Notes under the pieces: generated by a model
Told to the model about the DNA's origin: nothing
The model's input: the letters and a program-made list of their open reading frames with translations, nothing else
Databases searched by the model: none
Assembly (NCBI GenBank): GCA_037039925.1
Contig: JAXRKP010001508.1
Location: forward strand, 22,501 to 86,500
Reading direction: 5' to 3'
DNA length: 64,000 bases
DNA from: Doris montereyensis
Taxonomy: Eukaryota; Mollusca; Gastropoda; Nudibranchia; Dorididae
Made by a program: the position numbers and the translations under genes
Shown here: in pieces, positions 34,620 to 46,582 of the stretch
How positions within the stretch are numbered: position 1 is the first letter of the stretch
Layout: each line of letters starts with the position of its first letter

Positions 34620-35591
34620 GTAAGTATTAAAAATAACTTCTTTTATTCTATTCTATAATTTAGCTCTAGATCTATACAGTTCTGAGTTGGTCGTTCTTTC
34701 TTTGCCAGACTGCAAAGAGTAACCATATTTTGCATGATCCCAAGATTGTTTTCATTTGAGGAAGCGTTCTACCAGAAGTGCAGAAGTGCCGTTTGATTTA
34801 TTTTATTGAAAATTTCATGATCGAAGACAAACCTTATCCACTCCCTCATCCAGTCTCAACTCGGGTGTTGATTGCATTGATAAAGGGGTGAATACCATCA
34901 TCACCCCGCTATGTCAAGGTCTAGTCTGACAAGTTGCCCCATGTATATGGCAGGTTTCACAAAATGGTCCATCCCTATTTCCCTCTTTTGTCAAAATGTA
35001 CAATATATATTTCTTACAAGTGTTATATACCATGTTAAAGCTTAGAACCTGAGGATTCCAGATATAATATATGACTTTAAGAGATAGCAAAGGACTGAGG
35101 TGAGTAAATTAGCTTTTAAAAGTTATATTTTTCAATCTGAAAATTGTAGGTCCAATGCCATTGACGTAATGTTACGCAAACTGCACGGGTCCGTCGACCG
35201 AGGTTTCCCTGGCGTTTATTTAGTGAGTTACGCTTGGGCATCTGGTTTGGAGAGTTCCCTGACTTTTTCCTAGTTCTCAATAAGATGTGAAGTGTGTTTG
35301 TGTTTCCCGACACCTCGCGCGTGGAGTCCCGGCCGTTGCCTTATCGTTGATCAGATGACTCGCGCGTTTTGGATCGTGTGGATAGATGGAAACCGATGCA
35401 TTTTTGTCCCGTTTTTGTAAAATTCTGTGATTGTATGCCTTTATACTATCCCTATTATGTGTTACAGGTTTATCATGTGTACCATTCTGCTGAAACCGGT
35501 GCGTTTAACTTTATGATTTATATAACAGTGAGGATGCGATACGTATAGACCGATATTTTGCCAATAGAGAGAGAGGGAGAGAAAAAGAGAG

Positions 35592-35639
<48 letters not shown>

Positions 35640-37278
35640 GCATCAGCAACAAAACCCTCACCGAAAGAAAACGCTTTTGACAACAAAGGTTCTTTTTTTC
35701 CCGTACGTGTTCCCCCCCCCATATCGCCTACTCCCATCAATACTTCGCCCCCTCCCCAACTATCTACAGTCACATAGAGCGCCCCTAGACTAGCACAAAC
35801 TTGTGTCTTTATCGATCGATAATTGCTTCGCGAAATACAGGACGGGATGTGAGCGGTGGCTGACAAATCGTGAACTCTACTTGAACCTGTGCTATTAGTA
35901 TTATTTTCTTCTCTCTCGTTTAAATGCGTTTTTAGTAATATTGCATTGTTATGCGAAGAAGGCTGCATAATGGAGACATAGAGTCACTATCGTTGTAATG
36001 GACTTTTAATGCTCCCATATTGCCAATTATTTTGTCTTTATTTATTAGAAAGTAATAAATCAAGGAAGATTACCGGACTTCTTTACATAAGTTTCACTCA
36101 CGATAAGCCAAAGCAGGTTTTGCTAATGTAACCAAATCTAACCTGAACGGTCTCTGAATCTAACCTGATCACAGTCTCCTTTCTGATGGCCGGTCATCGT
36201 CTACATTTTTGTGCGGACGTCAACGGGTGGCCGTCAGCCATGGCCGTATGGGACATCCAAAGACAAAACATTCCGTAAAGCCGACCGGACAATTTAAAAA
36301 CAAAAATTTCATGATTTCTCAATAGTCTTACACAAGATGATTTTTTTGTTGTTGTCCGACCATAAGGTTACGTAGACTGATAGTAGTCTCATGGTATTCT
36401 CACTCTCATTTAGAGTTACCTCTATGATTTTTTTCGTGTCTTTTACAGGATATATGGCTGTAGGAATACGTTTTCTTTCACTCCAGATCATAAAACGGCG
36501 CTTCTACGTATTTTTCAACTGTTTTTTTCAGCTCTTACTGTGTGTTCATTTGTAAACCACAATTGTTACATAATAACGAAAATCTGAAACCTGCCTCACG
36601 TGATCCTTGCACAAGATAAACAAAATTTAGAACTTGCCAAATTTTCTTTGAACAATTCTCTTTCACATGGAATTAAAGAAAACAGAATAAAAAGTCGTTG
36701 ACCTCACCTACCTTAAGGTGAAAAAGGACTTATTAAAAAGAGGGAAATGCCATCAGTCTCAATTGCTGACGTTCACACCCAAAAAATATTCACAAAATGA
36801 ATGCAAATTTCACAATATTATGTTTTTTATATCTGCGATGTCAAAGCTATACATGGACCAAATGTTAAGAAGATTCATCAATTAGACTTTGTGAAAGATT
36901 AATTGAAGAGTTCAAGTTATCATTGGGTCCCATTTTTTGTGAAATCTGCCATATACACACAATAAAGATGTTCCTATCACGTGAAAATCGAAAAATTTTG
37001 GTTTTCGTCTCTTTGCAACGAAAGCGACGACATGTATGTGCAATTGTAACACCAAAACAATGTGCCACTTTTGGACAATAAAGTTGTATTATATCTTATT
37101 TTACTTATTCTATTTAATCTTATCTTTATGCAGCAGAGTCAAAAGTTTTATTTCTCAACGTGTCTCTGTATTTGGTTGATCCTTCTAAAGGTATTTTTTT
37201 CACTTTTATAAAATAGTTATATTTAATTTTTTCAGTAGAATCGAACCTCACCAATTATCATCCTTTCTATACTTTAAG
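34620..37278. other. GLRX3 intron 1
   Basis: 2.66-kb intron with an (AG)n tract at about 35586-35635. A short inverted match (TATATGGCAG.TTTCACAAAA) lies at about 34948 and again in reverse at about 36935. No gene or named repeat was found. Confidence 0.5.
35586..35635. repeat. (AG)n microsatellite
   Basis: About 50 bp of AG repeat within GLRX3 intron 1. Confidence 0.9.
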
Positions 37279-37394
37279 GCGACTGGTTGTTGTTCACTTC
37301 GCTGCATCATGGGCAGATCAGTGCACACAAATGGCAGATGTCCTTGATGAGCTTTCAAAAAGATTCCAAATTTGCAGATGTAACCTTTGTCACA
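37279..37394 (+). CDS. GLRX3: GLRX3 exon 2 (thioredoxin domain), frame broken
   Basis: Encodes RLVVVHFAASWADQCTQMAD and VLDELSK. WADQC (about residues 40-44) aligns with the monocysteine WAPQC site of the GLRX3 thioredoxin domain. After DELSK the frame must shift by one nucleotide to reach FADVTFVT at the donor GTGAGT. The exon is 116 nt; 115 would keep the frame from exon 1 to exon 3. The extra base is probably in the A run at 37357-37361 or the one at 37368-37370. This is either a sequence error or a real lesion. Confidence 0.9.
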
Positions 37395-37475
37395 GTGAGT
37401 GAATTAGGGGATTAGAAAGATTTGATAGATCATTGATAAGAGTATCGAAAAAGTATTAGTAATATTATTGATTGT

Positions 37476-40400
37476 CCGGGCAGTGGACAGGTAAGCACCT
37501 ATACGGGGAGTAGATGATCCCGCCCTCCACAAGTCTCCTGCTGTCTTGCAGGCAGGTTTTGGCTGACCAAAGGCTAAGGGAGTTAAGCCTGAAAGAAAAC
37601 AACCTGCTGCCTTGAAGGCTGGTCTTGACTGACCAAAGGCTAAGGGAGTTAAACCTGACAGAAAATAACAACCCGCTGCCTTGCAGGCTGATCTTGAATG
37701 GCTAAAGACTAAGGGAACCCTGACAGAAAATAACAAGGCCCGGTAGGGGCCTCAAGCTGGCAGCCCCACCTTCTACCTAGGGTACAGTGGGCTAAATCCA
37801 AAACAACCTGATTCAAAGTAACATATACAATGATATACCCGGCTTGAACTTTCGAAAGACGACTCTGGAAAAGAACACGGACTGTGATTTTTGGAACATG
37901 GAATGTTAGGGCAATTAATGGAAAAGAGTTAGAATTAGCTAAAGAAATGGAGGAAAAATTCAAAGTAGACATTTTGGCTATTACAGAAACAAAAAAAAAA
38001 GGACAAGGAATAGAAATTGTAGGACCAAATCATACTTTAATCTTCTTAGGAGTAGATGTCAAAGGTAGAACTAAAGCAGGAGTAGGCCTCCTAATGCATA
38101 AAAGACAAAAATGCTACTAGAAAGTTGGAAATTTGTAAGCCCACCGCTATTAGAGGTAGATATTAAACCAAAAGGAAGAGAAATTAAATTATTAATAGCT
38201 TATGGACCAAAGGAAGATGCCACCAAAGAAGAAAAAAAGATATAATCTTCGAAAATGATTTACAAATAGCTGCAGAGAATCTCAAACCCAAACAGGAATT
38301 AATGGTTTTAGGAGATTTAAATGTTAGAGTAGGCAACAATGTAGAAACATCAGGAGGAGTAATAGGTAAAGAAGGAGAGACAACAACTTCTCCAAATGGA
38401 TTTTTGCCTAAAGAATAACATGAAAATAACTAACACATTTTTTCCTCATAAAGATATCCACAAATATACAAGAGTAAATGAAGACAGATGTGAAAAGTTA
38501 ATCATAGACTAGTTAGCAGCTTTTTTTACAGTACAACGGATGGTAGAGTAAGCAGAGAGGAGCTGAAATGTTTAGTGATTATCACCTAGTGATAGCCAAA
38601 ATGAGATTATTAACTGGAGAAAACCGACAGAAAATGAAAGAGAAGAAAGCTACTAAACTTAAAATAGAAGAACTAGATAAACCAATAGTAAAACAGATAT
38701 ACCAATCCAGGATAAAAAGATCTATCATTGAAAGGCAGATGGATCCCAAGGAAAGCACAATAGAAGAAAATATAAAGAAACACTCCTCAGTTGTACTGAA
38801 GAGGTCTGTGGTAGGAAACAAATTAAAGGAGATAGGAAAAGAACAGCATGGTGGAATGAGAATGTCAAGACTAAAATCAAAGAAAAGAAGGATGCCTGGA
38901 AGAAATACTTGCAAACAAAGAGACCTGAGGATAGGATAGATTACATGAGTAAAAGAACTATCGCCAAAGAGGAAGTTAGGAAAGCTAAACAGGAACAGTG
39001 GGAAGAGTTTGGACAAAGACTTCGAGAAAGCTATCAAGGAAATTGAAAGCTGTTCTGGGGAGCAATGAAGAGCATGAGAAAGACCAAAGCAGACAAATTA
39101 AGAATGCCAAAGGAGAAATAATGAAAGGAGACAGCGAAATCATGGAAACGTGGAGACTTATTTTCAACAATTACATAATCCCTCCAGAACGTATGAAACA
39201 AGGAGTACAAATCAATTATTAAGAGTAACAAGTAATTGAGATGAGACAGCTGAAGATGTAGATATCTCAATGGAAGAACTTCAAACAGCTATAAGAAAAG
39301 TGAAATTAGGAAAAGCCCCAAGAGCAGATCAAGTTTATCCAGAAATGATTAAAAACCAAGGGAAAGAGGCAGACAAACTACTAGATACAATATGTCAAGA
39401 AGCATGGAAGTCTAAACACGTGCCAGATGACTGGAATAAGGGAACGGTAGTATCAATACACAAGAAAGGATCAACTATGGAATGCTCAAACTATAGAGGG
39501 ATATCACTACTTAGCGTACCAGGAAAAGTGTATGCCAGGATTCTGGAAATGAAACTAAGAAAAAGAGTAGAGGATCAGATTGAAGAACACTAGAGTGGAT
39601 TTAGACCAGGAAGAAGTGTACAAGATCACATATTTACAATTAGACAAATAATAGAAAAATTCCTTGAGAGAAACATTGACTTGCACCTGTGTTTTATTGA
39701 CTTAGAAAAGGCATTTGACACTGTGAGGAGGGACGAACTATGACATTCCTTAAAAGAACACAACGTAGAGAAAAAATTTAATAGTAGCCATTAAAAGTTT
39801 TTACAATAAACCAACATGTGCAGTAAGAGTAGCTGGAAATGTATCTGCATACTTTGATGTAGATATAGGAGTAAGACTGGGTTGTATCCTAAGTCCTCTT
39901 TTGTTTATCACATTTATGGATTCAGTCACAAAGGCATCCTCAAAAATGAAGAAAATGAATGCAGGTATGTGGAAGCTCAAACCAGTAAATGTACAGTATC
40001 AATGCTTTCATTTGCTGATAATTTAGTTCTGTTTGGAAAATCAGAAAGGGACCTCAAGTCAAATATCAACATAATGAATAATGAATTAGATAAAAGAGGA
40101 ATGAGAGTAAATGCAAAGAAAACCAAAACAATGCTAGTAACTAGGAAGCTAAAACACAAAATCATAAATTAGGCAGGAGATTTTAGAACAAGTTCAAAAC
40201 TACAATTATTTAAGAGTAACTATTAACTCGGAGGGAAAACTAAGAGAAGAAATCAGCCAGAGAATCCAAAAGGCAAGTGCAATATATAACCATCTAGGAA
40301 AGGCATTTGTAGGTAAACAAGAACCAAAATGGCAGTATACAACACAGTCTATTGTCCTACTCTCCTCTATGGCAGTGAATCCTGGACTTTAGACAGTAGG

Positions 40401-40807
40401 GAATACAGTAGAGTGCAGGTAGCTGAAATGAAATATCTAAGAAGAGTAGTAGGGAAAACTAAAAGAGACACAATCAGAAACACAACAATAAGAGATCAAA
40501 CCAAAGCAGATAGCATAAAAACTAAAATAAAAATGAATCAACTGAGATGGTTTGGGCATGTTAACAGAATAAATGACAACAGAATAGCTAAATCAGTATA
40601 CAGTGCTAAAACTCAAGGTAAAAGACCAAAAGGCAGACCTCGGAGAAAGTGGGAAGAAGATAAAAAAGAGGCATTAACGCAAAGAAGTTTAACTTTTTTG
40701 GAAGGAAACAAAAATGTCAGGACAGAGCAGCCTGTAGAAATATCATTTCGGGCATCTAGAACCCTTACACCGGAAGGTAGAATGGGAGCTGATAAATAAA
40801 TAAATAA
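37476..40807 (+). mobile_element. LINE-B copy 2, RTE-like non-LTR retrotransposon
   Basis: A 3332-bp insertion in GLRX3 intron 2, flanked by perfect 12-nt duplications (ATTATTGATTGT at 37464-37475 and 40808-40819). It has three 68-bp 5' monomers (37525-37735), an endonuclease starting FGTWNVRAINGKELELAKEM near 37888, LGDLNVRVGNN near 38305, an RT with GKAPRADQVYPEM near 39310, NYRGISLLSVPGKVYARIL near 39490, SFADNLVLF at about 40008-40034, and the C-terminal LRWFGHVNRINDNRIAKS near 40541. It ends in (TAAA)n. In-frame stops occur at 39741 (shared with copy 1) and about 39591 (private), with several frameshifts. Confidence 0.95.
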
Positions 40808-40893
40808 ATTATTGATTGTAACATACATTTTCTTTAACTTTATGGTGTAAGTGTTGATGTTAGCAAAACATTGTTTCATTGGCATTTTAAATG

Positions 40894-40916
40894 GATATAT
40901 ATATATATATATATAT
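40894..40916. repeat. (AT)n microsatellite
   Basis: A short AT tract in GLRX3 intron 2. Confidence 0.8.
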
Positions 40917-41049
40917 GAATGATGAATGAAAATTCAAATTCACTTCTAAAGACAGAAAACTGAATGAAAGATATATTTTAAAACAGTTCAAAGACGAAAT
41001 CATAAAAATAAAATAAAGATTGGTCATAACGGCACATTTTTACTTTCAT

Positions 41050-41900
41050 ATGGTATGTTTACAAAGTAAGGGACTGTTTTGCTTTTTGGTGGGGCTAACA
41101 CACTTTAATTTTTCAAAATAAACGCAATCATCTTTACAATGTATACAATTGACTATATTTTTATATAGTCACCTCCAACATTGAGACACTTGTCAGAGCA
41201 TAGCACAGGCTTTTGCATGCCCTCCTCATGAATCAACAAACTAATTTCCCATTTTTTTCTTGCAACTTGAGTCAAAATGCTGGCCGGCTAAAAGCAGCTT
41301 CAAGTGCATGAAGAGGCTATAGTTACTTGGTGCTGGGTCAGGACTTTACAATGGACGGTTGAGTTGTTCCCATCTAAAGGAAGGGATAAGGCTTTGGATC
41401 TCAGCAGCCCCCTGCGGCCTAGCGTTGTCATGGAGAAAGAGAATACCCACCTTAACGATTACTTTAAGTTAGATTTGCTTACACATTTCCCAATTTCTTT
41501 TAAATATCACAATGCACTTCAAAATTTACTTTTAATCCTCTAGTTACCAAGCCTGACGAAAGAATGCAGTGTTGATCCTAGAATATAGTGCCTCTATTAC
41601 ATAGACAGGTGCTTTAAAATAAGGTGTGACATAAGACTCCCATGTGTCATTTCCGGTCACATATGGCTCAAAGTGCACATCTTTCAACATGATAATTTTA
41701 AAACGTCAGAAATGATTGTGGAATCACGCTTAACTGGCAGCATCTTGGGCATCCAGCGTAAGCACAAGTTAAAACCAAAATTGATGCTTGAAACTGGCAG
41801 AAAATGCGCAAAGGGCAGCTGTTATTTTCATGCTCTGGATTTGTTCTTTTAACTCTTACATTGTGAAGGTGTTTCGTCCCTGACAACATTTCATCTGTGC
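41050..41900 (-). pseudogene. Mariner-type transposase relic
   Basis: On the - strand three transposase blocks can be read in order. VTGNDTW at 41660-41640 aligns with the first-Asp motif (usual VTGDETW). FLHDNARPQGAA near 41436 is the second-Asp motif and is intact. SPDPAPSNYSLF near 41342-41308 is the third-Asp motif (usual SPDLAPSDYHLF). The C-terminal CSDKCLNVGGDYI follows near 41200. Two of the three catalytic Asp are Asn, and stops and frameshifts occur, so it is dead. It sits in GLRX3 intron 2, antisense to the gene. Confidence 0.85.
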
Positions 41901-41979
41901 TTTTTATAAAAAAGCAATAGCTTTGACATCTAAATGTGATACTACTAACATCATGTTATATACATTTCCACTCTTTAAG

Positions 41980-42054
41980 GTTGATGCTGAAAGTGTAGCT
42001 GAGGTGTCCTACAAGTATGAAATAATAGCAGCTCCTACTTTTATTTTTCTCAAG
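41980..42054 (+). CDS. GLRX3: GLRX3 exon 3 (thioredoxin domain)
   Basis: 75 nt, phase 0 on both sides, acceptor TTTAAG and donor GTGAGT. It encodes VDAESVAEVSYKYEIIAAPT then FIFLK. The cis-proline of the thioredoxin fold is in AAPTF. Human GLRX3 has a closely similar stretch (E.VPEVSEKYEI..VPTFLF). Confidence 0.95.
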
Positions 42055-42574
42055 GTGAGTGAGCTGTCACAGTCATTATTTCGTCTTATTATGACATGAA
42101 CAACTGAGGAACAAGAAAAGGATTATACTTGTTTATAATCTAATGTCCTGTAGTGGATGCAAGTTGACATTAGAAAGAAATGATTTCTTCTCTTTTTGTT
42201 TTTGGTGTTTTTTTCTTCATATTTGGTATGCTTTTCTACAAAATGGTTTTCATGTATTCATATCTTGCAGCTAGAAAATGTTATTGAAGTAAATTATACT
42301 TTTTGATATGATATGTCAGGCACTAAACATGATTGTGCAATCTATGTGCTTTTCATATTTCTATAGAGTTAGATGTTGTTGTGCCAAAGACGTGTATCAA
42401 TATAGGATAGCATGACGTCATACATCATCCTAATCTGCAAATCAGTGAGAGTGAGAGCAAGGCATCTTTGATACCCTCCTTTCTCTGTTTAACCCTTTAG
42501 CGTTTTAATTGACAAACAATGGTATGCTCAAAACCCATTGCTGAGAGTTTCATTGACTGAAACCGGCACCTGCC

Positions 42575-43008
42575 AATACAGGCCCACATTGTTTAATCTA
42601 ATCAATGACATTGTTTAATCTGCCAATACAGGCCCACATTGTTTAATCTGACACCTGCCAATACAGGCCCACATTGTTTAATCTGACACCTTCCCACATT
42701 GTTTAATCGACAGGCCCACATTGTTTAATCTGACACCTGCCAATACAGGCCCACATTGTTTAATCTGACACCTGCCAATGACATCTGCCAATACAGGCCC
42801 ACATTGTTTAATCTGACACCTGCCAATACAGGCCCACATTGTTTAATCTGACACCTGCCAATACAGGCCCACATTGTTTAATCTGACACCTGCCAATACA
42901 GGCCCACATTGTTTAATCTGACATTGTTTAATCTGACACCTGCCAATACAGGCCCACATTGTTTAATCTGACACCTGCCAATACAGGCCCACATTGTTTA
43001 ATCTGACA
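42575..43008 (+). repeat. 35-bp minisatellite in GLRX3 intron 3
   Basis: About 11-12 copies, full and partial, of a 35-bp unit (TGACACCTGCCAATACAGG plus CCCACATTGTTTAATC). Short units made by internal deletions are mixed in (near 42600, 42690 and 42920). Confidence 0.95.
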
Positions 43009-43009
43009 G

Positions 43010-43490
43010 AAACTGACAAGTGACACACCTCTTTTTTTGTTAGCTCTAATTGGTCACATAAATGATGCTATTGTTCTAAATTTAGAATAGAATACAAGAT
43101 TAAAGATCAGGGCAGCTTCACATGACTAACTGAAGGTACAGGCGCCAAAGTACAGACCGATCCACATTTTTTGTGAAGACCAGCTGGCAGGAAGTCAAAA
43201 AAATGTTAACAAACCGAGTTGCCACAGTGTAGGGAAGTTGAACGTACAGAGATTTGATTGATTTATTAGATCTCTTTGTGATGGATCTTAAGCAAAAGTT
43301 TTAAGTGTAAGACTGCCATAAATTTGAATGGTTGAAGCTTGGTCTTGATGATATTATCAGACCTGTATCTATGTATGAATTAAGTCTGTATGAGATTCTG
43401 AAAACCAAAAGAGAAGACAGGGATATTTTCAGACTGGTTGAAAGATGGAGATGTAAATAGAAGTCCAAAAATTATAAAGGCAGTAAGAAA
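43010..43490. other. Unassigned intron sequence
   Basis: Between the minisatellite and the inverted-repeat element. No feature recognised. Confidence 0.4.
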
Positions 43491-43494
43491 ATTC

Positions 43495-43980
43495 ACAAAG
43501 TTGAGTAGAACATCATTTCATTATATACATATTTTGTTTTTATTTCAAGGGAATGAAATGTTGAAAATAAGATAAGACTTCTTATAATAATTTTGTTGTT
43601 GAAATTTTATCTATTGTTTCTGTCTGTTTTCCTTTTTTAGCATGTTTCAAACACAACATATCACAACTTTTAAAACTTTCAACAGTGTAAATAAAAAGAT
43701 AAATTTTTATTACCACGTTAAAAAACCAATTGCAGTCAAGTAGCAATGACATTATTGTTTATGAAAAGTAATGAACAATATTGTTAATTTCAGATAAATG
43801 TTCTTGTTAGCTATTATTGCAAAATCTATAAAAAAAAAACAGAAGAAAAACAACATAATTTTTCAAAAGCAAATTATTATAAGAAAATAGTCTTATCTTA
43901 TTTTCAATGTTTCATTCCCTTGAGATTAAAAATACTTTATAAAGACATAATGAAATGATGTTCTACTCAGTTTTTGACTT
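43495..43980. mobile_element. Inverted-repeat (fold-back) element in GLRX3 intron 3
   Basis: Left arm about 43499-43612 and right arm about 43855-43977 are inverted copies, with small indels. Shared blocks include GAGTAGAACATCATTTCATTA, TCAAGGGAATGAAA and GAAAATAAGATAAGACT. The spacer of about 240 bp has no coding capacity. It is probably a non-autonomous DNA element. Confidence 0.75.
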
Positions 43981-44144
43981 CCATGTAACGTTAGTTGACA
44001 ATACAAAACATAGTTCAAGTTTTGTGAATGCCCTCCTGATGTAAACAAGAAAACGTAGACACCCAGCAGTTTACACTTACTTCTTTGTCATGTCAAGTTA
44101 GTGAAGTACATATTTATTATTTTGATTTTGATTTCTTCCTCAAG

Positions 44145-44258
44145 TCTGGAAAGCAAGTTGACAGGGTTGATGGAGCTAACGTGGCAGAACTGACGGCAAA
44201 AGTTGGCAAACATTCATCAGTATCTATATTAGATTTGAGTTCACCTTCGGCGAAGCAG
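44145..44258 (+). CDS. GLRX3: GLRX3 exon 4 (end of thioredoxin domain, linker)
   Basis: 114 nt, phase 0 both sides, acceptor CCTCAAG and donor GTTTGT. It encodes SGKQVDRVDGANVAELTAKV followed by GKHSSVSILDLSSPSAKQ. The K..DR.DGA...EL..KV part ends the thioredoxin domain; the rest is a linker. Confidence 0.93.
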
Positions 44259-44339
44259 GTTTGTCATACTTTTTTTTGCCAAATAAGCTTGTTGTATTTT
44301 ATAAAGTTATTTCTTGCATGTTTTTTTCTAAAGTTTATC

Positions 44340-44925
44340 TGAAAGTACTTCTGCAATGCTCTACTGGAATACTATATAACATCCCAACTCATCAAATCAA
44401 AATCCAAAATCAGTGCGTCCGTGTTGTCACAAAGACGAAACTAGAGACCGCATCACGCTAATTCAATTTTTTTTACTGGCTACCACTTCACACACGCATC
44501 GAATTTAAGATCATATGCAATTTATTCAACTCATTACATGGTTCAGCACCTAAATAGCTTGCTGAGCTATTACAATCCTACCATCCACTATGTCCTCTGA
44601 GGTCAGAGAGTAAGTTCCTCCTAACCACACCTATTCCAAACACAAAATTAGGTAGAAATACCTTCTCATTCAATGAACACAAAATCTGAAACTCTCTTCC
44701 AACTGCCATCAAGAAAAGTCCAAACATTTATTGCTTTAAAAAAATGTTGAAGACAGATTCTTTTCCAGAGACATATTTGTAAACTTGTTATCAATTGACT
44801 CGATTGTGGGTTATTGACTTAATTGACATTGTAAAATGCCTAGAGCATTTCTATCTATAAGCGCTATATAAATATAAACATTATTATTATTATTATTATT
44901 ATATTATTATTATTATTACAGGTAT
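44340..44925 (+). mobile_element. L2-like LINE 3' fragment
   Basis: Frames read IQNQCVRVVTKTK near 44400, FYWLPLHTRIEFKIICNLFN near 44470, SLHGSAP near 44532 and FSFNEHKI*NSLPTAI near 44665. This matches the YWLPV..RI.FK....Y..LHG.AP...L and WNSLP pattern of L2/CR1 RT C-termini. The 3' UTR has AGCGCTATATAAAT and an (ATT)n tail at 44880-44918. Several stops are present. Confidence 0.85.
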
Positions 44926-45197
44926 TTGTATATTGCTAGTCAGATGTATAAATGGGATATTTTGTTTCTTTCTTCCCGTGTTTTTGCTTATTGCCATTAG
45001 TTTCGAAATTATATCATCCCTTGAGTTTAAGTCAAGTACATTTATATTTTTTGTGTTGAGCAGATAAGATATTTGTACATTTAGCTTTACATTGGCTTTT
45101 TACAACTCTCAAGACATATTGTGACCCAAAATTAATACAGCTGTACATAGTCTCTTTCTTTCTCTAATTAAAATCTCAGGAACTTCATCCATTTACT

Positions 45198-45495
45198 TGT
45201 ATGGCGGTGGCTGAGCAGTTAAGCTGCCGGACTTGAGATCATTAGGTCTCAAGTTTTAATCTTAGCAAGGCTAGGTCCGACATTGTGGTCTTTGGGAATG
45301 ACCCATAACACACATTTTCCCGACTCCACCCAAGTGCAAATGGGTACAAGTACTAGCTTGGAAGTAAAAAACCTGTGTCAGACTAGCGTCCTGTCCAGAA
45401 CGTGATTTTTATTACCTGTTCCACTTCACGCTATAGAATCTGGGATAAGCTCTGGCACTCTCATGGGCTGTAATGGCCTTGTGGGAAGTTAACAT
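45198..45495 (+). mobile_element. SINE-4 copy (tRNA-Leu-like head)
   Basis: The head GGCGGTGGCTGAGCAGTTAAG resembles the 5' half and A box of a tRNA; a degraded B box (AAGTTTTAATC) follows. The body has CACCCAAGTGCAAATGGGTAC and continues to CATGGGCTGTAATGGCCTTG. The reverse copy is at 52190-52510. It lies in GLRX3 intron 4. Confidence 0.75.
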
Positions 45496-45738
45496 TTATT
45501 TTTTTATGCTTTACATCCCTTTACATGATATTGATTCAAATTTCTATACGCACTTCTTGTGGAAAAAAATGTCCAAAGACATACCTAGAACTCATTGTGT
45601 CTTGCCACCCCAAATTTTCAAGTTCACTAAAACTGTATAGTATGAATTTTGAGTTGTGATATTTCAACCTAAACTCACTCAGTAAACCATGACAAGAAAG
45701 TTAAGTAAATCATTTATTTTATACATCATGTTGACCAG

Positions 45739-45823
45739 AGTATTAATGAGCGTTTGAAGAAATTGATCAGCTCATCGCCAGTGATGCTCTTTATGAAAGG
45801 AAATCCAGCAACTCCAAAATGTG
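45739..45823 (+). CDS. GLRX3: GLRX3 exon 5 (first glutaredoxin domain)
   Basis: 85 nt, acceptor GACCAG, donor GTAATT. It encodes [20 protein letters not shown] then GNPATPKC and the first base of the next Gly. The intron splits the CGFS active site after TGT G (phase 1). R(L)KKL.....VMLFMKG is the start of a PICOT-type glutaredoxin domain. Confidence 0.95.
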
Positions 45824-46307
45824 GTAATTAATGGTATTTTGTCTGTCCTTTTTGTTTGAAGTTAACACAATATGTAGGTATCTTGGGACTTTTAGGTAAT
45901 CAGAGAAATTTCTACATGGATTATGTTAAGATCCCAATATTTCTTATTAGCTACCAATCAAAATGAAAGAGAAATAAATAAAGCAGCACCTATCATGATG
46001 AATATTTATTATCTAGGAACAGTGACTCAGTGTAGCTTTTAATAATGATAATGAGAAAAGAGCCAAAGTCGACTCTAGTTGTCTTGGTGAAAATAAAGGA
46101 CCATTCGCTCTCATTAGATAAGAAGATCAATTTGTTAAGAAGACATTCTGTAATGCCACTTTGTCAGAGAAGAGAAAACATTTAAGTCTTTTGAATGCCA
46201 AGCAACAATTAGTATACCTTTGAAATCACTTCAAGCGATTTTATATGTTAATCTTTGCATCATATCAGTAGTTACAAAGCACCGTATTTTTCTTCTTACT
46301 GTGGCAG

Positions 46308-46397
46308 GTTTTTCACGACAAATTACCCAAATCTTGAATGAACACGAGGTGAGGTATTCAAGCTTTGACATCCTTGAAGATGACGATGTTCGGCAAG
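46308..46397 (+). CDS. GLRX3: GLRX3 exon 6 (first glutaredoxin domain)
   Basis: 90 nt, acceptor TGGCAG, donor GTAGAA. It completes the CGFS motif (GFS) and continues [20 protein letters not shown] and EDDDVRQ, ending one base into Gly. The FDIL.D..VRQG segment is typical of the family. An overlapping longer open frame runs into intron but is not coding. Confidence 0.95.
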
Positions 46398-46582
46398 GTA
46401 GAATGACATTTCATTTCTTCTCTAATAACTACTTAATTGCTTGTTTTGAAGAAGTAAAAAGATATAAAGAAATTGTTAAACAGATTGTTTTGCCCCGTCC
46501 TTTTCTCTCTCTGAATTCATGTCACCATTCCGTTTTTCTTCGCTCCATGTTTACCGACAATCGTAATGTATGAACTTTTTTC

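Noticed and set aside
37404..37972. Reverse-strand frames rich in FLSGLTPLAFGQ repeats
   Set aside because: Antisense reading of the 68-bp LINE-B monomers; the same frames recur in all copies.
42575..43008. CRISPR-like array
   Set aside because: Units are contiguous with no unique spacers, in an animal gene intron; it is a minisatellite.
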